This document shows, piece after piece, positions 1 to 11,214 of a DNA stretch of 64,000 bases (its first letter is position 1; the number at the start of each line of letters is the position of its first letter). The position numbers and the translations under genes were made by a program. Source of the stretch: Tupaia tana (taxonomy: Eukaryota; Chordata; Mammalia; Scandentia; Tupaiidae). The stretch lies in contig JAKSZU010000029.1 in assembly GCA_026018925.1 (NCBI GenBank), positions 7,439,006-7,503,005 of the forward strand, written 5' to 3'. The notes beneath the pieces were generated by a model. The model was not told the DNA's origin. It saw only the letters and a list, made by a program, of their open reading frames with translations, and did no database searches.

Positions 1-2181
1 TGCAGTTTTTCAGTCTCTACCATAGAGTGTAGACAGTCAGTATATGTTAAGTGGACACATATATGTCTCTGTTTCATAGCCTGACTTGTTTCACTCAGCA
101 ATAAATTTTCCATGTTCATCCACTTTCTATCAAATGCCAGGGTCTTTTTTTATGGCTGAATAGTATACCATGGAGTATATATGCCACACTTTTTTAATCC
201 ATTCATCTGTTTGTGGACATGTGTTTTGGTTCCATGGCTTAGTAATCATGAGTAATGCAGCAATAAATATAGTTGTACAAGCTCTTTACTGTCAGAGCAT
301 TCTCCTGTTCTTTGGGTATATACCCAGGAGTGGAATTGTTGGATCATATGGTAGTTCTATTTTAAGGTCTTTGAGGAATCTCCATATTGTTCTCCAAAGT
401 GGCTGGACCAACATACATTTCTGTTAACAATGTAGGACAGTTCCCCTTTCACCACAACCCCGCCAACACTTATCATTTTTTGTTTTAGTATTTTCCATTG
501 TGACTGGGATTAGATGGTATCTCATTGTGGTTTTGACCTGCATCTCCCTTATGATGAGGGATGTTGCACATTTTTTTATATGCTTTTTGTCTGTCCATAT
601 GTTTTCCTTAGAGAGTTGTTTATTCAGCTCATTTTCCCATTTTTTAATTGGGTTCACCATTTTCTTCCAAGTTAGTTGCTTGAGTTCCCTGTGTATTCTG
701 ATTATCAGTCCCTTATCTGAGATGTAGTTAACAAAAATTATCTCCCATTCCAAGGGTGGTTGATTCATGCTAATTACTGTGTCATCTTTTGTGCTGAAAC
801 TTTTTTTTTTTTTTTTTGGAGAGGTTTTTTTTTGCTATAGGGCGCGTGCGCTCGCCAGACAGACAGAGAGAGACAGAGAGACAGAAAGCGAGAAATCACC
901 CCCCAGGGGGGATGGTCATGCCGCAATCCCTTCTCCTCCATTCTCCTCTCGGGATCTTGGGCACGCACGCACACGCGCCCGGCGTGAGTTGTAAGCCACC
1001 GGGTCCGAGACGCGAACCGCGGTCGACTACGTGGGAGTCCAGCGACATAGCCATTACGCTAACTGCTGGTTCCCAGTGCTGAAACTTTTTAATCTGATGT
1101 CATCCCACCTGTCTACTTTGGAGATTATTGTCTGTGGTTTGAGTGTCTTGATTAAGAAATCTTTACCTACCCCAATGTCTCCCAGAATTCTCCCAGTGTT
1201 TTTCAGCAGTAATTTTATAGTTTGTAGTCTTAGGTTTAGATCTTTGATACACTTTGAGTTGATTTTTGTTAATGGTGAGAGATAGGGGTTCAGATTAGTC
1301 TTTGTGCAGGTGGATACCCAGTTTTTCCAGCACCATTTGCTAAAGAGGTTTTCCTTTTCCCACTGGATTGATTGGTACCTTTTGTCAAAGATGAGTTGGC
1401 TGTATGTTTTGGAATTTATTTCTGGGGTCGATACTCTGTCCCATTGGTCTTCATGTCTGTTTTTGTGCCAATACCATGCTGTTTAGATTATCACAGCTTT
1501 TTAACATATTTTGGAGTCAGGAAGAGAGATGCCACCCACTCCACTCTTCTTGTACAGGATGTCTTTGGCAATACGTGGTCTTTTATGATTTCAGACAAAT
1601 TCTATGATTGTCTTTTCTAGATCTGTAAAGACTGTCTCTTGTCATTTTACAGGGATTGCATTAAATATGTAGATTAATTTTGGTAGGATTGCCATGTTGA
1701 TTATATTAATTTCCCCAATCTACGGACATGGTATGTTCTTCTTTTTTGCGTCTTTTTAAATTTTCTTTAAAATATTGTTATAGTTTTCCTTATAGAGGTC
1801 CTTAACTGCCTTGGTTAGTTTCATTCCTAGTATCTTATGCTTTTTTTGGCTATGGTAAATGGGATTACTTTCTTTGGTTCTGTCACTGTCTGCTTGTTGT
1901 TTGTATATAAAAATGCTATAGTGCTTTATAAGTTAATTTTGTATCCTGCCACTTTACTATATGCACTCATTACTTTGAGAAGTTTCTTTATGGGTACTAG
2001 TGGATCTTATATGTATACAATCATGTCATCGGCCAACAGAGGTAACTTTAACTCTTCCTATTTCATTCTCTTGTCTGATTGCATTGGCTAGGACTTCCAG
2101 TACTATGTTGAGTGGAGAGAATGAACAGCCTGTAATAAAGATCCTGTAGCAGAGCTGGAAGCTGAACTCATTCCCTATTAA
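1..2181 (-). mobile_element. LINE-1, 5'-truncated ORF2 3' part
   Basis: Minus-strand L1 with reverse-transcriptase C-terminal text. The RT catalytic motif reads LADDM (ADD codons at 2,025-2,033), and lower down NQPPLEWEIIFVNYISDKGL and TWKKMVNPIKKWENELNKQL come from the ORF2 C-terminus. Frames are broken by stops and by a SINE at 805-1,074. The 5' truncation point (about 2,181) is identical to that of the copy at 57,238, so the insertion predates the segmental duplication. The 3' end is left of the window. Confidence 0.9.
805..1074 (-). mobile_element. SINE family A (young subtype) in L1
   Basis: A CpG-rich tRNA-derived SINE; the head (GGGAACCAGCAGTTAGCG on the minus strand) is at 1,074. Target duplication GTGCTGAAACTTTT at 791-804 and 1,076-1,089. 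The site is empty in the duplicate copy near 56,138. The B box reads GGTTCGCGTCT. Confidence 0.95.
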
Positions 2182-5100
2182 AAAAAGAAAAAGAAAAGAA
2201 AATGGAGACCATAGTACACGTTTGGATGTGTAGTCCTCACCTTAGGCTCACCTCTAGTAATAGACAAAGAAACAATCTCTATTCTGTTTCTAGTATGATA
2301 ATTTTTGTAGAAATATGGAAAGGAGGCTCAGAGTTGTAAGTTATTTCCAACACTGATCATGTATTCTGGTTTTCAGTGTTCAAGTTTGTCCTTATTTTGT
2401 TAAAATTATCCCTAAGGGAATAATTTGTCTAAGTGGCCAACTTCATGGAGTTAGTGCAGCCAGATTCTACATGGAAGATTACATGGTTCAAGTCCTGAAA
2501 ATGGCTTGAGAAACATGCAGGGTGTGTATGAAGTCATAGTCAAAATCTCAAAAGGATGTAGAAATGGAAGAAAAGGGATTGCAGCATGACTATGGTCTGT
2601 TTGGGTTGTTTTCCCACTTTCCCTTTTCCTTTTCTCTTCAGTGAGTGAACACATCTTTTGGCAAAGTGAAAAGGAAAAGAAATATAATTTAATTTAGTAT
2701 ATCCATCTTATATCCTGTTACTTTCCTGAGCTTGTTTATTAGTACTAATAGTTTCTAGTCAATTCCTTATGACTTCCTAAAAACTGACTCTTGTCATTTG
2801 CAAGATAACTAGATGTATTCCTTTCCAATTTAAATGCCTTTTATTAATTTCTGTAGTAACTCCTCACAGTAGTTGGCCTTTGAAATTCCTACTGAGCTCA
2901 CACTTGTTTTAGAGACCCTGCAAGGAGAGGAAATTGTTCCCTTCTGTGGTGGCAGGGGCCATAGGCATCTTCTCACACTCCCTACTGTGTGCACACATGT
3001 CCCAACCATACCACTTAGTCTAACTGTGTATACATGTTCCAGTCACTGTGTCAATGTGCTGGGTTGCTCATAGCACCTCAGAGATGCACAAGTACAAGAA
3101 CTGTCGGGCATCAATGTAGAGCCTATTTGTCAGTGAAACCTTTTTCAGTGTGGCACCATTCTGCAGCTGACTATGACCCAGATGGTGAAATGACCCTGTG
3201 CATGTTCCTTCTTTGGAGTAGTGCTGTTTTGTGGGCCTCAGAAATATCCTAAATTGGGATGATTAGGGACTGCAGGGTTATTCTGCAGCTAAGATCATGG
3301 TTCCTGGTGGCAATGTGGACCACTGGGAACCTCTCATTTATTCTGCTCCAGCACTGGAGTAAGTCTAGCTTCTTAAGCTAGGCCAGAGTGCCGACACTAG
3401 AACAGATGTCAGCTTTCCAATGTACAAGCATCAGAACAAAAACAAGTATGAAGAATAATCATGAGAATGTGATGGTACCAATGGACGACGTGAAGTGCAG
3501 GGACTTACACTAAAGGGAAGATGCAGGAGCTGCTTGACAGAGATTCCACAGTCATGAATTTAAGGAAGCACAATGTACTTAAAAGAAAGTACACAGAAAC
3601 ATTTCAACACACTTTGATGCGCATGTAGCAAGGTTCTAGAAGACCTTTGTGGGTGGAAAATATTGTTGGTGTCCTTACTATCATCTGAGGTGGCTGTTCT
3701 TGTTTTACTTTTTGAGTTTTACTTGCAGTCATACCATCATTTAGTCATTTGTTCAATAAGTATTTGTTCAGCGACTCACTGCCTAAGGAATAGTTTCAGT
3801 ACCTGAATACCTATTGGTGAATACAGTAATTTAGACATGGCTATAGTCCAATAAAGGGGAGAGAATTATCTTAAGTGTGTAGAATACACATAAGCTCTAA
3901 CTATGGAAATCTGTAGCTTTTTATAAAAGAGAGTAACAGTTGATCACAACAGCAACCACACACTGGGGAATCTGAAAAATTTACACAGGAAGAGGGACAG
4001 TTAACCAGGTTATGAGGGAGGAACAGTATTTGAGGATGATGGAAAAGCTTATGCAAAGACCACAGTTGCAAAATTTTGATACAAATATAAAAGAGAAGTA
4101 ATGCCCATCTACAAGAAGAATGGTAGAGAACAAGGAGAAGAATGTAAGAGAAGGTTAAAAAGATAGACAGGATCTAATTGACTATCTCGAATTTTACCCT
4201 AGAGAAGTAAGGAAGGCTTGAAATGCTTTTAGTAGAACAATATGATCTATTTCACTTTTCAGAAAAATTAGTCTAACTGCTTTGAGAACATCAAATGGGG
4301 ATGGGCAAAAGTAGAATTAGGAAAACCAGGACGGAGGCTGTCGGAGATGTTCAGGGAACAGAAAGTGATGACTTGGACTTGGAGAGATGTGAAATTATGA
4401 TGAATTGATAATGGATTGGATGTGAGGTGAGACTTTGGAATGACCCATTCAAAGATGACTCCAATATAATTCTACAACTCCTGGATTAAGCAACTTGGTG
4501 TGGTGATGCAAATTTGGTTCCAATATGGGGTACAAACATGGACAAAGAGATGTAAACTTTGGGTCATGTACTGAAGGGTCTTTAATGCTGTCCTTGGAGG
4601 GGAGACATAAATGTCCTTTGGAAATCAGCGGGGACCCCATTAATAGCTTGGAAGTAAGTGTACTCAAATGAGGGACAAAGCAGAAGGTGAGAGGAGACAA
4701 TGGCCAGGAAAATAGATGACTGGAGCCAGGGAAAAAAATTCTGTAATAGGACATCCATTTCAGGATCCTAGGTCTGGAATGACAAAATGGATGTGACAGG
4801 ATCAAGCTCATTAAATCAGTGGCAGTTGAGGGCAGGACACTGGCAAAGGCAGCAGGGGAGAAGAGCTTAGTAGAACTGAGTAATATAAAAATGTTAAGTC
4901 TGATTACCCCATGCTCCACTTCAGAAAGATCAAGGGAAGAGAACAGACAGAATCCAAGACAGGTTACAACAGCCTTTTCTGACAAGATAGTCAAATGCCT
5001 CTCTTCTGCTATAGTACATTAGTTATCAAATGCTTCTGGAAACTTTCCAAACTAAATCCAATGCCAACTTTTTTCTTTATCATTCTTTGGCATTTGATAG

Positions 5101-5258
5101 GTAACCTGTTTTATCTGTGTGGCTACTGTGAGAAAATAAGGTTCCCTTTAGTCTGCATACTGACCACAGTACGTCTGAGAATGAATTAATTTTTACTTAC
5201 TTAGCACTCACTGGGCATTTTCAATGTGGAAAGAAAATAAACACCTAGCTCTAGTTTG
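2182..5258. other. Non-coding part of the segmental duplication, no gene seen
   Basis: About 3 kb matching 57,297-60,345. I see no conserved reading frame, splice pattern or known repeat in it. The longest minus-strand open frame (4,449-4,994) is broken in the duplicate copy, which argues against coding function. Confidence 0.6.
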
Positions 5259-5785
5259 AAAAATTATCCCTCGGGAACCAGCAGTTAGCGTAATGGCTAT
5301 GTCGCTGGACTCCCACGTAGTCGACCGTGGTTCGCGTCCCGGACCTGGTGGCTTAAAACTCACGCCGGCCACGTGTGTGTGCGTGCCCAAGATCCCAAGA
5401 GGAGAACAGAGGAGAAGGGATTGCAGCGTGACCATCCCCCCTGGGGGGTGATTTCTCACATTCTTTATTTTCTTTTTTTCTTTATTTATTTACATTCATT
5501 CACTGTACATCATTATAGCATACAAAATGAGATTTTTCCATTCACAGTACACTGTATATTGGCTCAATCAAGCACATCAACATATGTGTTATTGTCAACA
5601 CATAATTTTCCATTTCTTGTTTTCTGTATATTTTCCCTTTTTTCCCATCCTTGATTCCCTGTCTCACCCTCTGCCATCTCCCACCCTCCTCCCACATTGT
5701 GTCTGGTATCTATTGTTACTTTTTCTGCCTCCCCCATTTTATTGTTTCACTAAATATCTTAATAAATCTAAATATTTTCAATAGC

Positions 5786-5977
5786 GGGGCTGGCAAGTGG
5801 CGTGGTGGTTAAAGGCGCTGGACTCCCACATGGCCGACTACAGTTCAAGTCTTGGACCTGGTGGCTTGCTTTCTCACTTCCTCTCTCTCTCCCTGTCTCT
5901 CTCTGATCAAACTGAAAAGTAATAGTGATATAATAATAAATGTAGTTAAATAAAAAATAATTCTTTAAAAAATAAAT
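5786..5977 (+). mobile_element. SINE family B in HAL1 3' UTR
   Basis: A short tRNA-derived SINE: GGGGCTGGCAAGTGGCGTGG, B box AGTTCAAGTCT, then a CT-rich stretch and an A-rich tail. 16-bp target duplication AAATATTTTCAATAGC at 5,770-5,785 and 5,978-5,993. Confidence 0.95.
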
Positions 5978-6818
5978 AAATATTTTCAATAGCAAGCACA
6001 ACTGAAATATACATATCCATGAACACAAGTCTGACTTTAGGCATAAACCTCAGTGAATAGAATGAACATACTATAAAGTAGCACCTACCTAGGGCTATAT
6101 AGCTTACTGGACTCATCAGATAGGTATTTTTAATGCCTTTTTTTTTTCTTCTGAAATTTTTTTTTTATTAATTTACATTCATTCCCTGAGCATCATCACA
6201 AAATACTAAATGTGGTTTCCCCCCTAGGGTAAACTGGATAGTGGCTTAATCATGCATCTTATCATCCATAATATTCCATTTCTACTTTCATGTATATATG
6301 GTTTTTACCCCATGTCTGACCCTCTGCCCTATTCCACTCTCTTATTACACTATCTCTGCTGTCTACAGTTATCTTCAATTCCTTTTCCCCCAAGATTTCG
6401 TTGATCACACAATATCATAAGTAATCTAACTACTTACAATAGCAAGTTCAGCTGATGGTTTCAAGAAAAGCCGTTTTGAACTGGTAAGGATATTTCCTTG
6501 AAATGTAAGGCCTAGAAAGAGGTTAGTATTCTGTTCAAATAGTAGGTACATGAATCCATTGACAGCTCAAGACAGGACAAAAATCCTTAAAACCGGACAA
6601 GAAAGCTTAGAAGAAAAGCAGCAATATTTTAGTCAAGTCATAGAATGCTGTTTCATCAGGTCAGTCTCATGTACTTAATTTTCTTCTGTTTCTGTTGAGG
6701 TTCGATCTTCCAGATTGAACTCTGGGGTATAATACTCAACTCCAGACTTTGTCCCTACAATTAAGTTGCCCATTTTCTTAGTTTCTGAACGCTTATTTCT
6801 GTGTGTCTGCATTTAATT

Positions 6819-7810
6819 TTACTGACATAGCACTCCCTTAAGAACTTCTTGGAGATCTGGTCTGGTGCTGGTAAACTTTCAGGTCTTGTTTATCTAGGAA
6901 AGTTCATGTCTTTTCTTCCCAAATGAATGATAAGCTTGCTGGGTACAGAATTCTCGGTTGAAATTGCTTTTCCCTTAATGCTTTGAATATATTCTTCCAT
7001 TCTTTCCTTGCTCGCATTGTTTCTGATGAGAGATCTGCCGTTAGTCTGATGGGATAACCTTTGTAGGTAACTTGCTGTTTTTCTCTTGCCAGTCTTAGTA
7101 TCTTGTCTTTGTCTGTGGTTTTGGTCAATATGGCTATAATGTGTCTTGGAGAAGATCTTCTTGGGTTGATTCTGTTTGGGGTCTTCTGTACTTCTTGGGA
7201 ATGGATCTTTGAGTGCCTCTCCAGGTTTGGAAAGTTTTCTTGCAGGATTTCATGGAGTAGATTATCAATGCCCTTATGAGTTTCTTCGCCTTCTGGGATG
7301 CCTATTATCTGGATGTTTGGACGTTTAATTGTATCTACTTTTTCTCGTATATTATTCTCAAATTTTCGGCCATTTCTCAGTCTTCGTTGTGGATTTTTCT
7401 AGGCCAGCCATTTTCTCTTCTACATCTGAGATTCTATTTTCTGTATGATCTAACCTGCTTTTAATACTTTCAAGGGAAATTTTGACTTCTTGTATTATAG
7501 CCTTCATCTCTAACAGTTCCATCTGATTCTTTTGTAATGTGTGAAATTCCTCTTTTAGACCTTGCATAAATTTCCTCACTTCCTGGAACTCTTCAACTAC
7601 TTTCTCCTTCCTCTTCAGCAATTTCTTGTCTCTCTTCTTTTCCATCTCTGTTAGCTTTGCCATTATGAATGTTCTGAATTCTTTATCAGACATTTCCATG
7701 ATTTCCATTGAACTGTGTGTGGATGAAGAGGAGCTATCCTTTTCCCTTGTGGTAGAGGTATTTTCCTGCTTCCCCATATTTCTTGTGGTCCTGCAGCAAT
7801 TTCTAGTCAT
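6819..7810 (-). pseudogene. HAL1 ORF1 relic (element 1)
   Basis: L1 ORF1p-type RNA-binding protein gene, inactive. It starts MTRNCCRTTRNMGKQENTST at 7,810. The coiled-coil part is open to about 7,358 (MSDKEFRTFIMAKLTEMEKK, KISLESIKSRLDHTENRISD), then the frame is lost. The RNA-binding and C-terminal part (ILRLAREKQQVTYKGYPIRL, REKQFQPRILYPA) reads in another frame at 6,904-7,128. The stop after CQ is TAA at 6,819-6,821, the same as in HAL1 element 5. Confidence 0.88.
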
Positions 7811-8573
7811 CTCATGGATGGTCGATTTCGTCCCAAACTTGGAAGTTCAATCTGAGGGTCGAGGAGTGTGTAGAAAAGGAAACAGAGAGAGGGAAACAAA
7901 GGAACAACAGTGAAGAAAAACAAAACAAAACAAAACAAAAAAAAAGGACAACAAACAAAGAAAAAGAGCAAAAAATGAAGAGAAAAACTTTTAAATAAAA
8001 CTAAAAAAAGGGAAAAATTAATATTTAAAAAATTTCATAAAAACCCCAAAATTGGAAAACTGTGTGGTGCACTTGCATGCCACACGACATGGCTAGACCG
8101 CAGGAGCCATGGAGCTGGTTCTTGAAGAAGGGCTGTTCTGTTCCCTTCCGCCTCTCCTGGGTGGGGAGTGGGAGAGGGAATTATTAACAAGATAAAGGGC
8201 TAGGCGGGGCCTACAGGCCCAGAAAGATGCCTCACCTTAAACAAAATTCTAAAAAGCAAAAATTCAAAAAGAAAAAAGAGAGAGGTCTCAGAGACAGAGG
8301 TAGAGAGAGACAAAGACAGGTACAGGGAGAGGAGGCCTGACAGGAGTCTTCCTACCACGTGAGTTTTCTATACTGGAGGCTGAATTATCAGTAGGACCTC
8401 TTCATTCCTCCGTTTCCCCCAAAATGGCTAGATCGCAGGAGCCATGGAGCTGGTTCTTGAAGAAGGGCTGTTCTCAATTTCTTGCTTTCTGTCTCTATGT
8501 CTCTCTGTGTGTGTCTGGCGAGCACACGTGCCCTATAGTGAAAACCTCTCCAAAAAAAAAAAAATTATCCCTC

Positions 8574-8998
8574 AATTCCTTCCATATTTAGGGTTTCTTC
8601 TATTCATTCTCTTTGCTTTTGGAATGTTTAGTGATTGTAATCACTCATTCTATCCCAGTATTTAAAATTGTAAATCACATTTGGAGTCACTTCAGACATG
8701 GTTTCCTCATTTCAAAGTCCATGGAGTTACTTCGAAAACCAGATGCATTGCTCTGCATTTCTCCCCAGCCCCATGTTTTTGTCAGAAACTCTGACTCCTC
8801 ATCTACACTTATCTATATTCTTCTAAATTAGTCTATATAATATAGAAGCCAGCTATAAAATTTATTATTGGAAAACTGAGACATCCAGAATTTCAGACAT
8901 CAAATGAGGAAATGAGAAGTAAAATATTCATTACTTAGTTGGTTTTCTTGAAATTGTCCTGAACTGTGTAAGATTAAATTTTTCTTAAAAGATTTGGG
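8574..8998. other. End of duplication and unassigned sequence
   Basis: To 8,735 this is the tail of the segmental duplication. Beyond that I see no feature. Confidence 0.5.
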
Positions 8999-9560
8999 AG
9001 TTCCATCTCTAGGCTCCTGGCCAGCAAGGGAAACGGGCAGGGGCACAACTGTCCCCACCCCATTTTCAGGCTCTCATGACCAGGACCCTAACCCCTAGAC
9101 AGGTAGGCAGGTTTTTTATTTCTTTGCTCTTCCTTTTTGTTTGGTTAATACCCTCCTCTCCCTTGTCCCACAGAGTGGTCCTTGTTCTGCAGGAGAGCTC
9201 CAGTTTTATCTCTAGGCTCCTGGCCAGCAAGGGAAACTGAGGCAGGGGCACCACTGCCCTAACCCCACTTCCAGGCTCCCAAGACCAGGACCCAGCCTCT
9301 AGAAATAGTAGTCCTTGTTCTGCAGGAGAGCTCCAGTTTTATCTCTAGGCTCCTGGCCAGCAAGGGAAATAGGCAGAGGCATCACTGCCCCCACCCGACT
9401 GCCAGGCTCCCAAGACCATGACCCAACCTCCAGACAGGTAGACAGGTTTTCTTTTTATTTGCTCTTCCTTTTTGTTTTGTTAATATCCTCCTCTACCTTG
9501 TCCCACAGAGTGGCCCTTGCTCTGTAGGAGAGCTCCACTTCCATCTCTAGATTGCTGGCG
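8999..9560 (+). repeat. Tandem repeat, ~202-bp units
   Basis: Units begin with TTCCATCTCTAGGCTCCTGG or TTTTATCTCTAGGCTCCTGG at 8,999, 9,201 and 9,335, with a partial fourth at 9,537. Units 1 and 3 are 202 bp; unit 2 is 134 bp through an internal deletion. Each holds a CTGGCCAGCAAGGG block, a CCCAAGACCAGGACC-type block and TTGTCCCACAGAGTGG. It lies about 0.5 kb before an L1 ORF1 in the same orientation, so it may be an L1 5' monomer array. That link is inference. Confidence 0.8.
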
Positions 9561-10620
9561 AAATCATGAGCCATGCTAGTGCACAGTGCATGACGTTTGC
9601 TTTATTTTCCTCTATAATCTTTTCTTTCCTCTTACATTATCCTCTCTTCTTAATCCTTCACCCTGCCAGAGTGATTAGGCAGCTGTATAATTTCAGTTCT
9701 GAAAATTCTCTAGTATTGTAAGGTTCCCTGGGATCCTGCCCTGTACTGGACCACCTGTGGAAAAGGAGATACTACTCTTCAGACACCTGAATAGAGTATA
9801 CCTCTTGAGACCACATTGCTAAAGACAAATGAAGAGAGACTTCCACATACATCAATTCACAGTGAAAGGGAAACACACCTGCTCCTAAGAGGTATTCAAA
9901 AATGAATACACCTTCCAATGGCTAGAAGTAGAAGAAGAGCTTCAGGTCTGAATAAACCAGAAAATATATTCACATCAAAGGAACAGAGTAACTTCCTCCA
10001 TTTCTCCTAAAAACTGAGGATGTTATCAAAATGTCAGAGAAAGAATTTAGAATATTCATGGTGAACAAATTCTATGAGTTGGAATAGAAAAGAGACAACA
10101 AACTATAGGAGATTAGGAAGCCTTTCCATGATATGAAAGAAGAAATGGACACTATGAGAAAGAATCAAATGGAACTATTGGAATTGAAGTCTGTAATAAA
10201 GGAAATAAAAACTCTCTCAAAAGTATTAAAACTCTATTAGACCACGCTGAAGATCAAATCTCCAATGTAGAAGATAAAACCTATGACCAACAAAAAAGCA
10301 CCAAAAAGATAGAGAAAATAACTAACAAACAAACAAAAACCACAAGGATAATAAACGAGAAAGTCTAGATTCCATTAGATGCCCAAAAATGTGAATAATT
10401 GGCATCCCAGAAGTGAAGAAACTAATAAGGGCATGGAAAATCTATTCCATGAAATCCTGGAAGAAAATTTCTCAAGTCTAAAGAGGAACTCAAGCATCCA
10501 GACCCAAGAAATACAAAGAACCCAGAATAGAACCAACCCAAGAAGATCTTTCCCAAGGCAAATTTTATACAGACTCTCCAAGACCACAGATAAGACATGA
10601 AATTAAAACTGGCAAAAGAG

Positions 10621-10886
10621 GGACCAGCAGTTAGCGTAATGACTATGTGGCTGGACTCCCATGTAGGCGACCACAGTTCGAGGCCTGGATCTGGTGGCTT
10701 AAACTCATGCCAGGCGCATGTGCGTGCATGCCCAAGATCCTGAGAGGAGAATGGAGGAAAAGGGATTGTGGTGTGGCCATCCCACCTGGAGGGTGATTTC
10801 TCACTTTCTTTCTCTCTGTCTCTCTCTGTCTTCTTGGCGAACGCACATGCCCTATAGCAAAAACCTCTCAAAAAAAAAAAAAAAAA
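10621..10886 (+). mobile_element. SINE family A in L1 ORF1
   Basis: GGGACCAGCAGTTAGCGTAA head; target duplication AAAACTGGCAA(A)AGAG at 10,605-10,620 and 10,887-10,900 with a long A-run. Confidence 0.95.
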
Positions 10887-11214
10887 AAAACTGGCAAGAG
10901 AAAAACAAGAAGTGACTTACTAAGATCATCCCATCAGGCTAAAACCGTACCTATCAACAGAAACAATGCAAGCAAGGAAAGAATGGGAAGAAGTTTTGAA
11001 AATTTTGAGAGAAACAATTTCAACCAAGATTACTATATCGTGCAAGATTATCCTTCATATGGAAAGAAAAGAATAAAATCTATTCAGACAAACAAAACCT
11101 GACAGAATTTGCCAACACCAGACCAGCTCTTCATGAAACTCTGAAGAGACTACTGTTCCAGAAAAACTAAAGAATGAAGAGCCAGAAATAAAGGAATAAA
11201 AGGCAACCAAGACA

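Larger units (their letters stand above)
5461..8476 (-). mobile_element. HAL1 (half-L1) element 1
   Basis: A minus-strand non-autonomous L1 derivative that carries ORF1 but no ORF2. 5' monomer sequence lies at 8,099-8,476: the motif ATGGCTAG...GAGCCATGGAGCTGG occurs at 8,099 and again at 8,424, 325 bp apart. The ORF1 relic lies at 6,819-7,810, then a 3' UTR with two homologous tail modules (about 6,150-6,450 and 5,475-5,770). It sits inside a family A SINE with an imperfect ~15-bp target duplication (ATTTCTCACATTCTT / ATTTCTTGCTTTCTG). It contains a later family B SINE at 5,786-5,977. Confidence 0.9.
5273..8559 (+). mobile_element. SINE family A (young subtype), split by a HAL1
   Basis: The 5' half (5,273-5,457: GGGAACCAGCAGTTAGCG, B box GGTTCGCGTCCC, CCCCCCTGGGGGG block) and the 3' half (8,477-8,559: CTTTCTGTCTC to CCTATAGTGAAAACCTCTCC plus A-run) belong to one SINE, interrupted by the HAL1 at 5,461-8,476. 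Outer target duplication AAAAATTATCCCTC at 5,259-5,272 and 8,560-8,573. The site is empty in the duplicate near 60,348. Confidence 0.95.
1..8735 (+). repeat. Segmental duplication, copy 1
   Basis: Positions 1-5,258 and 8,574-8,735 align collinearly and in the same orientation with 55,351-60,535 at high identity, with only small indels (for example extra bases near 3,667-3,690 here, and near 58,981 in the other copy). The shared content is a truncated L1, about 3 kb of non-coding sequence and a 3' stretch starting TTCCTTCCA. Differences are insertions only in this copy: a SINE at 805-1,074 and a SINE/HAL1 nest at 5,273-8,559. The left edge is outside the window. Confidence 0.93.

Noticed and set aside
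4449-4994. A 181-residue minus-strand open frame in the segmental duplication
   Set aside because: The duplicate copy at 59,405-60,084 breaks it into different frames, and the sequence has no recognisable domain.
5286-5345. tRNA gene suggested by A and B box motifs
   Set aside because: It is the tRNA-derived head of a dispersed SINE; the cloverleaf does not close and dozens of copies exist.
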